Assembly (NCBI GenBank): GCA_902806565.1
Contig: CADCXA010000048.1
Location: 186,001 to 250,000 of the forward strand
Source: Hypoxylon rubiginosum
Lineage: Eukaryota; Ascomycota; Sordariomycetes; Xylariales; Hypoxylaceae
Direction: 5' to 3'
Length of the DNA: 64,000 nucleotides
Each line of letters begins with the position of its first letter. Position 1 is the stretch's first letter. The notes beneath the pieces were generated by a model that saw nothing but the letters and a program-made list of their open reading frames with translations, was not told the origin of the DNA and made no database searches. This document shows, piece after piece, positions 53,774 to 64,000 of this stretch. A program made the position numbers and the translations under genes.

Positions 53774-54681
53774 AGCAACAAGTCTCTCAGACACTTAGCA
53801 AGATCCAAAGTATCTACCCAGGCATTTTCTTGTTAGATGAAGCGTACCTAAAGTGTCTCGAACCGTAAAAGGTGGCATCAGCCTCTTCTATTTTTGCTAC
53901 TAGCCAACACAGGTAGATTCGTCTAGTCCGGACCCGAAGTAGAGACAGTGAAGGCATCACAGCGTGTCCTACGATTAACCGGAGGGGAATCCCGGTTCAG
54001 AGGTAATCACTTAGAAGATCTTCACGTATCCGATGACCCGTCGTGATGGAATCGAAAACACCAGTGGCAGTAGACAATTCTCCTCCACGTCCCGGGCCGA
54101 TCGTGTGATTCGCAAAGGATTAGTTATCTCTTGGGCCGACCGAAAGGCCACGTGGACAGTAGCGAGAGGATGTAGCCCCTATATGAAATATCTTGCCTAT
54201 GATTATTCGCAGCATGCCGTCACTTGTTCTAATAGTCACTTGTATCTACAGGAAACTATTGGGCAGATAGATTACTGTGTATAGCGATATATCCTCGATA
54301 ACATGAAGTACTTACCCAAGCCGATGCTGGAATTTATTTCTATTTCTTTGAAGAAGCCGACTTCGCTAGCATATGGCGTCTTCTGCACTTGGTTATAGTC
54401 GAACATCTTGCTGGGCCTGCTAGATTCGTACTAAGTATGGTATATCGAGGTTTCGCGATTCCCTTGGGCTCCCTGCTTAACTGACCAGGAAAATATGTTA
54501 GGCGCACGTTTAATAGAAGACTACACATAATGAGCAGTATCAAAAAGGGGCAGTCATCAAAAGAACTCGGATATTAACCAATAAAACAATAATTTACAGT
54601 TAGTCGTGTGTCTACCTACCCAGACAGCCAAAACATCCAAGACATATGATTGATAGGAGCTGTACCAGGTAGCCAGCCACC

Positions 54682-56159
54682 TCAGAGCGATGACTTGAGG
54701 CCGCTGATCGCCTTCAGCGCACCCTCTCTCACCCTCCTCGTGATCTCCGCCGCAGGCAACTCCTCTCTGATGAGTCCGACGCCCGTCCCGCTAGTAGCAG
54801 CCGTCAGTACCTACTTCACAGCAAAAAAAGAAAGAAAGAAATCCCGACGCGAAGAGAAATATAAGGTAAGGAAAAGGGTAGGGGGTAGGTGGCTACTCAC
54901 GACCAAGTGACCATCCTAGAAAGGTCGCCTCCCTCCCTGGCGGCCTTGAACCTCTCGGTATTCTCGTCGAGCGGCACGCCCGCCGCGTGGTCCTCGTACG
55001 ACGGGGTGACGATGGCGCGGCCGTCGTAGACGTCGGGCCAGCTCATGTTGCCCTGGATGTGGTCGTGGAGCTGGGACCTAAGAGATAAGGTAGCCGATGT
55101 TAAAATTACTTCGCGCCTTAGAACGGAGAGAGGTGATCGGCAGCAAGACTTACTTGACCGTATTCGCGCCTCCGTCCGACGTTGATAAGATGGCTCTCTT
55201 CTTAAACTCTTGCGCGTCGGATTCCGTAGCTACCATGTACTAGAACGCTCAGTGTAAGTAAGCGAGTAAGCATCGCGGCCGGTTTACCAACTCAGCAGCG
55301 AATTAGCCTGGTAGGTAAAGCTCACCCTAGTACCAAGAACAGCCCCCTCCGCCCCCAGCGCCATCGCCGCCGCCACGCCCCTCCCGTCCGCGATGCCGCC
55401 CGCGGCCCAGACCGCCACCTCCCGGCCCGGGAACCCGTCGCGCAGCGCGTCCGCGACCTCGGGCGCCAGGCTCACGACGCCGGCCCCGCTCGCCCACTGG
55501 TGGCCGCCGGCGTCGGTGCCCTGCGCGACGACGACGTCGGCGCCGTGCGCGGCGGCCTCCCGCGCGGCGGCTACCGAGCCGACCTGGACCACGACCCTGG
55601 GGCTCCAGCGGGCGTCGGACGACTTGAGCGACTTGATGACGTTACGAATAGTATCCGGCGCAGCCGGCGACGGCCCGAAGAGCCAGACGGCGGCGGGCCG
55701 GTGGCGCCGCAGGATGGGGACCGCGGTCTCGCCGAAGTGCCTGGTGGACGCCGCGTACGTGACGAAGGCCACGCCGATAGGTAGAGGATCGCCGCCCTCC
55801 TCTGCGCTCTTCCCCAGGCCGAGGAGCTCTCGGGCCTGTACGAGCTGGTCGTCGAGCTTCTTCAGGACCGGCGACTCCGGGCTGAAGTCTCGACCTCCTT
55901 GTATGAACCCTAAGGGGGGGGGTGGATATATCTGTTAGTGATGCCTAGTACCTAGTCGCCGAGCGATTCGACTAGCATAAGTCCGACTTCGACTACTTAA
56001 ACAACTACCTAAATTCAATAAAAGGGGCGACTAACCCAAACCTCCGGCCTTGGTCACCTCGGTGGCGAGCCTCGGGTTCGTGACGAAGTCCATGGGCGCG
56101 CTGACTATCAGCGGGTACGAGGTGGTCGGAAACCAGGATTTCATCCGCGAGCTCGCCAT
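54682..56159 (-). CDS. Nitronate monooxygenase (2-nitropropane dioxygenase family)
   Basis: FMN enzyme that oxidises alkyl nitronates such as propionate-3-nitronate; cytosolic or peroxisomal. Five exons on the minus strand: 56159-56036, 55909-55326, 55239-55154, 55077-54901 and 54790-54682. All phases match to give 359 residues. The start region reads MKSWFPTTSYPLIVSAPMDF, with the substrate-side PMDFVTNPRLATEVTKAGGLG. Next come IGVAFVTYAASTRHF, VVVQVGSVAAAREA, the flavin-loop VVAQGTDAGGH, VWAAGGIADGRGVAAAMALG-AEGAVLGTR and the late AGTGVGLI-like segment (SGTGVGLIREELPAAEI). The true start could be 56159, 56144 or an upstream ATG at 56246; the first two are preferred by family length. Confidence 0.9.
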
Positions 56160-57594
56160 TTTCGGTAGCTCGGTAGGGAGGGTGTTTATGGGGTCCCCGG
56201 GAGTGAAGGAGAGAATGCGCCTCGACCTCCTGACGATGAAATTCATTTGTTATGGATATTGTACTCGACGCGATGCCTGGGTCGGTAGGCGCAACAGCAG
56301 GACTTTTGCGAGACAATATGACCTTGCTCGTTAATTACCAAGGGCAGACATACTTGGACGAAATATGGATTACCTACAGACTACGAGTCGCTATTAGTCA
56401 CTTTGAAGCTGCGGAAACAGCACCTCCTCGGAGCTAGGTACGAGGTCAAATTCCCCTCTCCCTTGCCTCCCCACTCCCGGACCTATGGGTATGGAATACG
56501 GTAACAATGAGTTATCTTAGTAATTCCATCTCTAAGTATTGACTTCTAAGGTTTGCTATTCGATACGAATCGCATCGAAAATTTGAGGTTAGGTGTCTAT
56601 AATGAGATTGGAATTGACTACGCTATACAATATACTAAGAATATATATAATAGGACGTAACTAGGAATTGCCTATAGATGTATGCTCACCAATGTGTAAT
56701 AGGTAACTTGGAGAAAGTGTTGCGGCTTGGCCTCCAGTCGGTGATCTAATCACGCAATTCGAAGTACTGTAACACATATGTAGGAGTAAAATATTTCTCC
56801 CGACAGCTTCAGAACATGTAGCCAATCAGACTAGAGTATGCAAGCCATATTCTCCTCATCGGGAAAATACCCCACCTTACGTGCCCCGCATCTAAGTCGA
56901 CAAAACTTTTCGAGATCTGGGGTCCAAGTGACATCATAAGGACTTCACTCTCCATCATTGGCTCTCATGATTGGGTAGCGAGGATATTAACAGGTTGGGC
57001 ACCACGAATATATACGAGACACGTTAAGTGGTGGTTATTAGGATTAGGATTCGTAGTATTGCTGTGTCAAAAACTTGCAAGTCGTTGGCTCATTACCATT
57101 GCTGGTAATCTGTCTATCTACATCGAGTCGGAGATCGCCAACTACTGAAAACTGCTCCCTTGACATAGCTGTCAAATCCCATCGCCGCCACACTCCTGAT
57201 ATTGCCTCAAGGTTCATCAACCTCTGGTGTTGGCCTTTCCCAAATCACCCTGAGCTCCCTTGCGTCGTACTCGGCCTCCATAGAGCCGGCACTATCACTT
57301 CATCGATTCTCTGCTCTGTGATCAAATGCTCCGATACGCTTTCGCCCTGAACCGAAACGCCTTTTATGTGACGCGAGTTACCCCGCGAATGGAAGAAGGA
57401 AAAACAAGATGCAGTCCTTGCCCGTGAGGTGTCGAGTCTTTCTCAACTGTATGCCACGCTCCAACGCCGATGCCGATGCCAATGCAATATTGTGTTGAAA
57501 GTAAGGATTGGGAAGGAAAAAAAAAGAAGTGAATATGCACTCATTGTGCCAACACCTTGACAATGCGAAGAAATCGATGCCGAGCCCATGTTGC
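56160..57594. other. Intergenic region
   Basis: Promoter of the nitronate monooxygenase and 3' flank of the cyclin-like gene. AT-rich with no protein-like frame; 57075-57350 was checked and rejected. Confidence 0.45.
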
Positions 57595-59650
57595 CTAGTA
57601 TGGGTGATTAGGAGGTCGCTGATTAGCGTACGAAGTCAAGAACTCCGGGACGATGCCAGAGCGAAGGTCGTTCCGACGACCAAGAGGCTGGTAATGCATC
57701 TGGCTCGACCCTAGGTGATACTCGTTGAGCGGAATAGATGGAGGAGGGTTGAGAAGCGTGTTCACCCGCCGTACAGGCTTGTAAGGGCTTGCTCGCTGCT
57801 GTAGATAGACTAGCGGCGAGTTCGATATCGGAGTGTGCGTCCCGAACGCTTCGGCCAATGGGGACGATCCAAACGGCGTCAGACTTGTGGGGCTTTGTCG
57901 CTTAGTCGGTGTACCGTAATTGGGCGGCATTACTGGATACGATGGGGTTTGTGGTCCGCACGTTGCCATCATCGGACCCTGAGGCATCCAAGCTGTCGTC
58001 GCGGTAGGATACACCGTCGACATCGCCCTCATTCCAGGTCCGAGAGGGGGCAACGACACTGCCTGTTGAGAAGGATATGTCGATGATGGGTATACCGGGG
58101 GAGGAATCGCCTGGCTTGTGTCAAGTGTGAGGTGCGGTACAGACAAACGACCTAGCTCTGCACCCCCATGAATTGGCCTGTTCGATGCCATCATCGTTGT
58201 CATTGTGGGCTGACGAAGAGCCCTCTTTGGCGCAGGTTCGACCATATCTCCACCCTCCAAACTTCTCTTTCGCACCAGAGGGTGGCCGAGACTCGGCTTA
58301 ACTGCCAGAGGGGAAACTGAAGGTGTCGCATGGTATCCGTTCCAGTTCTGGGCCGGGTTAGGGGAATAAGCCGCTGTAAGCGATGATGAACCATAACCGG
58401 TCGACGGTAGGATATTCGTGGGTGACGGCAACGGAGAAGTAAACCGTCCGTGAGTCGGTGACATGTTCATCGGCATTATGGGGGCGTTTCGGCGTCTCGC
58501 TTCCATCGCCGCCCTTTCGCAATATTCGTGGAAACAGGATAACTTCTTCAACCAATCCTCCCACTCCTCCTTGGACGTCAATAGCCCATATCGCATATTG
58601 CTCAAGAATTCGACTTCCATTGTGTGGATCTCCTTCACCGGGATAGACGAAACTTCGGCCCACGTGTGGTTCGTGTAAGTATTGTCGTCCAGGACTGCGC
58701 ATCTTATTAGCAAGCCAAAATACCCAAACAGTTACAGGAACACCTACACTTATTGCCCAACATCAGGGCGACGGTCAGAAGCCGATATTCGCTGCCAGGG
58801 CTGCCGTTCACTTTGGGATTCACCTTTTTGAGTCGATATACGAATAACAACGCTAACAGGATGACGTTTTGTGTCACCTGAGTTGTCGATAGCACCTTAT
58901 TGACCCATTGCTTGTAGGCCGTGCAGGGCTGGGTGAACTGGGATAGCAGAGGAATTGGCTCCGACGGCGAACGCTCCTTGATGTGCTCTGCTGTCTGTAT
59001 CGTGTCCATAGTCTCGAACCAGAAGAAACACGTCATCTAAGAGAGCAATATTAGCTACAGTTCACGGTCAAAAGGCTTAAGCGGGTACCTACCAGCGCAG
59101 CAAAATCGTCCAAGTTCCCCCCGCCGGGGCTGATACACGAAGGAAGCTGTAGGCTGTGTGTTACCATGGTCGAGTCTTTCTTCGAGATCGTGCCTTCCGA
59201 ATGTACGCTGAGGGTGCCGCTGGACCTTGGCGTTGCCGGTCTCGTCGAAGGTCTCGAAGAGGGGTGAAGCTGCTGAGAGACGACCGGCTGGACGGTTTGC
59301 GGTTGTCGATACTGCGGTCGATGGGGTGGATGGGCTACCGGATATGGATTCACAACATCGCAGAACGCCCCCCCTGCCCGGCCTGTCGGGACCATGGCAT
59401 TTGGTTGTCTCGCCATAGCTACATGGCTGTTGTACGTGTTAGATAACACGGGATTCTGGTATGTAGCGTTCATATTGTTTTCGGTGGGCGGCGTGCGAAG
59501 ACCGCCCTTGTAGAGGGAAGCTCCGTGGGCCTGCAAGTGGTCTTGTAGCTTGTCGAAAGTCGGGAGGAGTTGGCGTGCTGGGGGAACTGCTGGATGCGTT
59601 GGAGAGAGGAGGTACGGGCGAAAGGTCGAGGGCGCCACGATGGAAGACAT
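57595..59650 (-). CDS. Cyclin-like protein (Clg1/Pcl-type fungal cyclin)
   Basis: Three exons on the minus strand, 59650-59093, 59036-58748 and 58694-57595, all in phase, giving 648 residues. The cyclin box spans the exon 1/2 and 2/3 joins: FAALMTCFFWFE, KQWVNKVLSTTQVTQNVILLALLFVYRLKK, EYRLLTVALMLGNK, then FLDDNTYTNHTWAEVS, HTMEVEFLSNMRYGLL and EEWEDWLKKLSCF. The MLGNKF-LDDNTYTN-WAEVS pattern is typical of Pho80/Pcl-like cyclins that partner Pho85-type kinases. Both flanks of the box are long, Pro/Ser/Gln-rich and probably disordered. The choice of acceptor at 58694 restores NKFLDDN, which supports the join. Confidence 0.9.
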
Positions 59651-60792
59651 GTGGGATCAATTCGGTTCGGCGTTTTCAGGAAGGGAGAGGGATCGAGCAA
59701 CAAAGAAACGGATTGGATTGAGATGGCCCTTAATGAAGGTGATGAGGATGGCGGCGAGGGTACGATGATGCAACTGCAAGGCTGCAAGGCTCGTGAAGTG
59801 ACGGGTTCCTGACTGCCGTGTTCCATTCACCCAAGTGTTCGCTTTCTTTTCCTTCCACCACGACCAAATGGGAGTTGTGAATTTGGCTGGTTGAAGAGGT
59901 TATGATTGTGGTTGTTGGTACAGACGAGTATGTTATTAAGTGACGGGTCATCTCTGATGAGCCATGTCGAAGGGGGAAAGGAGCTGGGGAGGGCAGGACC
60001 GAAGGCAAACGTTGGAGAGTTTGCTCGTTCCTGATTCCAGAAAATCCAGCTGGTGGGTTGCCGGTTGTGGTGAGGTGGAGGGGGACTTGGGATAATAGAC
60101 TCGATATTCGAACAAGGTGCTGCGCTGCCGTTGCTGCGGTACCGCGTGGCTGTAGGTTGCACAGGAGGATATAAGCCTGAGGCAACTTATCTTATTATTA
60201 TCAGGTTCACCTCAGGTTCAGGTTCCAGTTCCAGGTTTGTAGCCTCCTTTCCTGACTAGCTGACTGGCTGGCTGGCCCTTTTCACCTTTTCTTCTTTTAC
60301 TTCTTTCCTGGTATTCACACGTTCTTCGGCAGGGTTCTCCTAGCGTGTTGTAGGGTGTCGTAGCTGGGCCTGGACGGTGGAGCCACGGATAGGACTCAAT
60401 TGAAACTTGGGGGTATCATGAAAGTAATAAGTAATATACAGACAAATGGGAAAGTCACGAATGTTCCAGGCAGGGTAAGGATTGTACGTGTACAGGTATG
60501 GGATTATGAATGAACGAAGGGCTTGCGCTTGTTTGTGTGCGTATGTATGTGCGTATGTACATACAATCTATGTAGGTACAATAAACTTAGACGGCGACAG
60601 CAGGTACAGCAGGTACTGCGGGTAGTAGGAGATGGCCGGATTAGGATTGGGATGGATTGCGGTCGTGTGTCCACCTTGATTGGCCGCTTTTCCTTTTTGA
60701 CGAAGTCCATGCTATGGGATGCTATGGCCACCGCGGGTACCCTGTCTGCCTGTGAGCGCGTGTGAGTGGCCAAGCTGACCGTGGGGCTTTGA

Positions 60793-60870
60793 ACTACCAG
60801 ACTACCTACCAGACTACCTGACTACCTGACTACCAGGAGACTACAGACCAGACACCAGACAGACCAGAGA
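60793..60870. repeat. Degenerate ACTACC/CAGAC minisatellite
   Basis: Irregular tandem copies of CTACCAGA and CTACCTGA units, then CAGACCAGACACC units. Low-complexity DNA upstream of the cyclin-like gene. Confidence 0.6.
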
Positions 60871-62020
60871 AAACCGTAGACCATCGGACTGGTGGGTCCG
60901 TGGATACGGTTCGAAAATCGTCTAGGGCCAAGGCTTATTACATATGTATGTACCTGAGGGGACTGGGGGACCAGGTTTGGGTGTTGTATTGTACTAGGGA
61001 GAACTAGCAGACTAGGAGTAGTGGTAGGTTTTGGCTGGCTGGTAGGTTGTAGTGTAGTGTGAATGTGAGAGGCGTGGGTGCGTGCGTGGTGCTCGGTGCT
61101 CGGTGCGTTGTGTATGGGTGGTATGTGTGGATTGGGGACGACTGGGACTGGGGACTGGGGCTATCGTTTTGGTCCGTGTACATAGTAGCAGTCCAGTAGT
61201 CTCGAGTGGGTTTAAGGGTTGATAGTACTATGGAAATTTTGAACAAGGCTCTCGAACAAGTGACGAGGGGGGTGGGGAAAGGTTTCTTGGATCTGATGTC
61301 TTGGGGGTGGTTTTTTTTTGGTCTTGCATTTTGGAGCATGGAACTAACTACATGGTACCATAAGTCCATAGGTCAGGAGCTAAGGAGTAAGGAAACGGAA
61401 GTGGAAGCAGTTAGCGGTAACAGGCAATTAGCAATTAGCAATTACCTTAGGTAGCAGTTAGTAGCATACATACATCATAGTAGCAAATTCTTAGTGAGTC
61501 CTGCACCCTGAGTCCTGACTACATAGGTTCATTGCTCAAGGGAGGGTGTGTTACGGGAGAGTGGGAGAATATTATCCAAACGTCAGGTACCTTTATCCGC
61601 CAAGCTCGTCGCAAATATACTTCCGAGCAAGGTTTGTCTGAAGGAGTAATTCCGGGCGTGTGCGTATCGTTTTGAATCGCCTAGGCAGGGAACCTACGGA
61701 TGAGAATGGGAAGTTGTTGGGTCTGGTCTGGTCACTGGTCCACTGGTCACCTCCTTGTCTTTGATTCCCTCGTTAATTGGAATGCACTGTGTATCTTACG
61801 GTGCATCGGCGCCTCGGTGCATCATGAGGGGGAATACCTAACCTAACGCCAGTTACATTAGCTACAGTAATAGATAGATGCAGTGAGGCCGACTTGAGGC
61901 ATTGAAGCATTTGAGGCATGTATGTACGAATATGTAGGCTTCAAACGTGACATCAACTCGGTACACCTAAGGTATGATAAGTCAGTAGGTTCGGTTTTGA
62001 ATGCTGGAATGGCGCAATAC

Positions 62021-62048
62021 ACTCTTGACTCTTGACTCTTGACTCTTG
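62021..62048. repeat. Four tandem ACTCTTG units
   Basis: A 7-base unit, ACTCTTG, occurs four times in a row without error, then diverges. Confidence 0.85.
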
Positions 62049-62650
62049 GACTGTGTCTGTTGCGAGCACTTCTAGGTTGGGTCGGTATTGCGCCTAAGCC
62101 CTCCGTGTATACAAAGTAATGTTCCAACCGTAATAAGAGAATTATCTGATTATTGAGGCCAGATACTTGATGCTTGAGACTAGCACCGATACAGCAAATA
62201 AGCCCTGAGACCACTCAACACACAAGATTTGGCAAGCGTGTATCAAAGTACTCATGCTCAATAAACGCAACGAACGCAACAACGTATTCGACGTATGCGG
62301 TAGATCTCCACAAATAGGTACTTACAGCAACCTAACTGATATCGGATTTTTTTTGCCATCGGTTTTCCCTTTTTTCATTTTTTTCTTCTTCTTCATTTAA
62401 TTGCTCCCGGTTCGCTTAGACTGAAGTTGAAACGGATGTTGGCAAGTGAAAGTGGAAAGATGACCGAAACGGTACCTTAACCTCATCCTGCACTGGTAAA
62501 AGGAATATCAAGGATGAATTCGGAAAACGTAATAAAGGGGGCTGATGGGCTTGCACGGGTTGCCAAGTTGGCAGGTAACGAAAGGGGAGGGGAGAAAGGA
62601 GATGTCGCTACTATGTAAGTAAGGGGGAGTGTAGATAGAAGAAAATGAAG

Positions 62651-62680
62651 ATGGACATGGACATGGACATGGACGTGGAC
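62651..62680. repeat. ATGGAC/GTGGAC hexanucleotide repeat
   Basis: Four ATGGAC units and one GTGGAC followed by GTGTCC. The multiple of three makes it look like an MDMDMD coding repeat in one frame, but the frame is only 62 residues and unsupported. Confidence 0.8.
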
Positions 62681-64000
62681 GTGTCCATAAAAATGCCCAT
62701 AGCACATGAGATGGCCACTAAACGGCTTACACTACTTCCGCTTAGGTACACCTCTTTAGCGAAGGGCATTTGCCAAAAGTCGAATGCAGAGTGGCTCTCC
62801 GCTTGCGACAGTCGCAACACTTTTTATGGGTAGATATCTCTATCTTCACACCCCTATTTACCTTTCGTATCCAATCAATTTCTCGCTTAGACGTGCGCGT
62901 GTGTTCGGGATCTCTAGGTTGACGATATTTGTCCCATCCCATCGAAACACCCGCCGCTGGAACCCATCCTCACACTGTATTATTTTAGTCACTATGCCAA
63001 TCTCTGTCTCTGTCGTCAGATGCCTACATCCGTAGCATTATCTTTGCGATATGATTGGAAGGTTGTTATAAAGAGGCTTTCACCACAGCGCAGCCATTTC
63101 GGAGAATCCCAATATCACAAGTTGCTTCTACGTACATACCTACATATTGCCTTCAATACCTATTATGCAAAGCATCGTGGGAACGAATCATAATAACAAC
63201 AACCTCGTAGGCTCTACGGCTTACACTGGAAGAGCCAGCCCTCTTTTGAATATGAATAGACTATTCGAGATCGATCGTCAAATCAAGATTCAATCCGCGG
63301 CGCATGGGTTGCAGAAGGAGCCTAGTCAGTCGTTTTCTTGGACTTATTAGACTGTGCCAAGGATGACATATACGTACTGTATGCACTGCATTAAGGACAT
63401 CAAGGGAGCGACATTGCGGCCAACGATGCCGGCTATCAATCTGAATACGGAACGCCTACAGTCAGGTAGTCAGGACACCAAGCACTGATGGTGTATCACC
63501 CCCATACCTATCCCATACCCTATCCCTTTTTACCGTCAAGATCAGAGTCATGTGTGCTTCGAAAATAAAGCAAAGTGAAGAGGTGGTAGGTATGCATTTG
63601 CACATCCTGATATGGATATATAGGAACATCATTGGTGGGGGTGCATTTTGAGAATGCTAGCAAGTATGAGGCATGTATTATGTCTCGTGATTGTTGATTA
63701 GAGGCTGCCATCAATCAAAAGCATCATCAGGCAAATCCATACCCGAGATGAGTACGTACATGGCAGTGGTAGGTTTGCATATAACACGAATCCCCCTTTT
63801 TACAAGTCAAATGTCTATATCTACCATAGTAACGCCTCTGCTGTAGAGAGACATGGTCAATCTCCACCCAAAACGAAGTACGGAATGAAACAAGTATATC
63901 ATTGTCCTCATTTTCCGGCGGGAGGGGTTTGGGTGATAAAAGCCGCGCTGTCTTGAATCAGTATCTATGTGTACGTGCCACCGCAACATAATACATAACT

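Larger units (their letters stand above)
52435..54681. other. Region with fragmentary coding-like sequence, no clear gene
   Basis: Between the small membrane protein and the nitronate monooxygenase. Two protein-like stretches stand out, at 52800-53033 (minus) and 53201-53773 (plus), annotated separately. From 53774 to 54681 nothing was found. Confidence 0.4.
59651..64000. other. Gene-poor 4.3 kb flank with short tandem repeats
   Basis: Upstream of the cyclin-like gene. Probable long leader near 59651-60300, then low-complexity DNA with several short tandem repeats, annotated separately. A plus-strand frame at 63147-63350 (67 residues, ending LQKEPSQSFSWTY) is the only mildly protein-like item and may be a small protein or chance. 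The window ends without another clear gene. Confidence 0.5.

Noticed and set aside
62483..62833. Short frames encoding HVHVHVH or MDMDMD repeats
   Set aside because: Both come from the ATGGAC tandem repeat; no gene structure around it.
1..64000. CRISPR arrays, prophage, bacterial operons or insertion sequences
   Set aside because: None seen. Gene structure is that of a fungal nuclear genome, and the short tandem repeats lack spacer architecture.

Overview
This is a window of a filamentous ascomycete genome (Pezizomycotina, most likely Sordariomycetes). The genes carry short spliceosomal introns of about 40-150 bases with GTAAGT/GTATGT/GTGAGT donors and fungal-type acceptors. There are no operons or Shine-Dalgarno sites, and intergenic spacers are long. 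The proteins are typical fungal families: COX4 with an N-terminal presequence, LIG4, PIF1, EDC3, FEX-type fluoride exporter, Bcs1-type AAA ATPase, acuF-like zinc-finger proteins and DUF7580-like proteins. Intergenic DNA is rich in TACCTAGGTA/GTAGGTAGG-like words, which I associate with Xylariales-type genomes; that placement is a guess. There is no sign of bacterial or viral sequence.

Layout. 0-12 kb: COX4 (minus, five exons), a Nudix hydrolase (minus), a 4 kb gene-free stretch, a secreted aspartic protease with a possible C-terminal anchor (plus), and an acyltransferase-3 membrane protein (minus). 14-21 kb: a Stealth-family sugar-phosphate transferase (plus), a fused CrcB/FEX fluoride exporter (minus), and a uracil phosphoribosyltransferase (plus). 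21-33 kb: an RNA/DNA-metabolism block with LIG4 (minus) and PIF1 (plus) head to head, a broken hypothetical ORF (minus), and EDC3 (plus). 34-35 kb: a membrane-anchored hemerythrin protein.

36-46 kb is the accessory region. It opens with a ~520-base element bounded by imperfect inverted repeats and carrying tRNA-like fold-backs. Two diverged copies of a very long zinc-finger plus kinase gene follow. Copy A (36746-40516) keeps kinase catalytic motifs but has three nonsense codons. Copy B (42646-46218) is fully open but has lost the catalytic Asp and the DFG motif. Between them, head to head with copy B, lies a gene with a HeLo-like N-terminus and a DUF7580-like C-terminus. By analogy this looks like a fungal self/non-self or cell-death locus, though no function is proven.

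47-60 kb: a Q-rich small protein, a Bcs1-type AAA ATPase, a one-pass membrane protein, decayed coding-like fragments, a nitronate monooxygenase (five exons) and a cyclin-like protein (three exons). 60-64 kb is gene-poor with short tandem repeats. Exon coordinates were derived by hand from reading frame, donor/acceptor motifs and family conservation; transcripts would be needed to confirm them.
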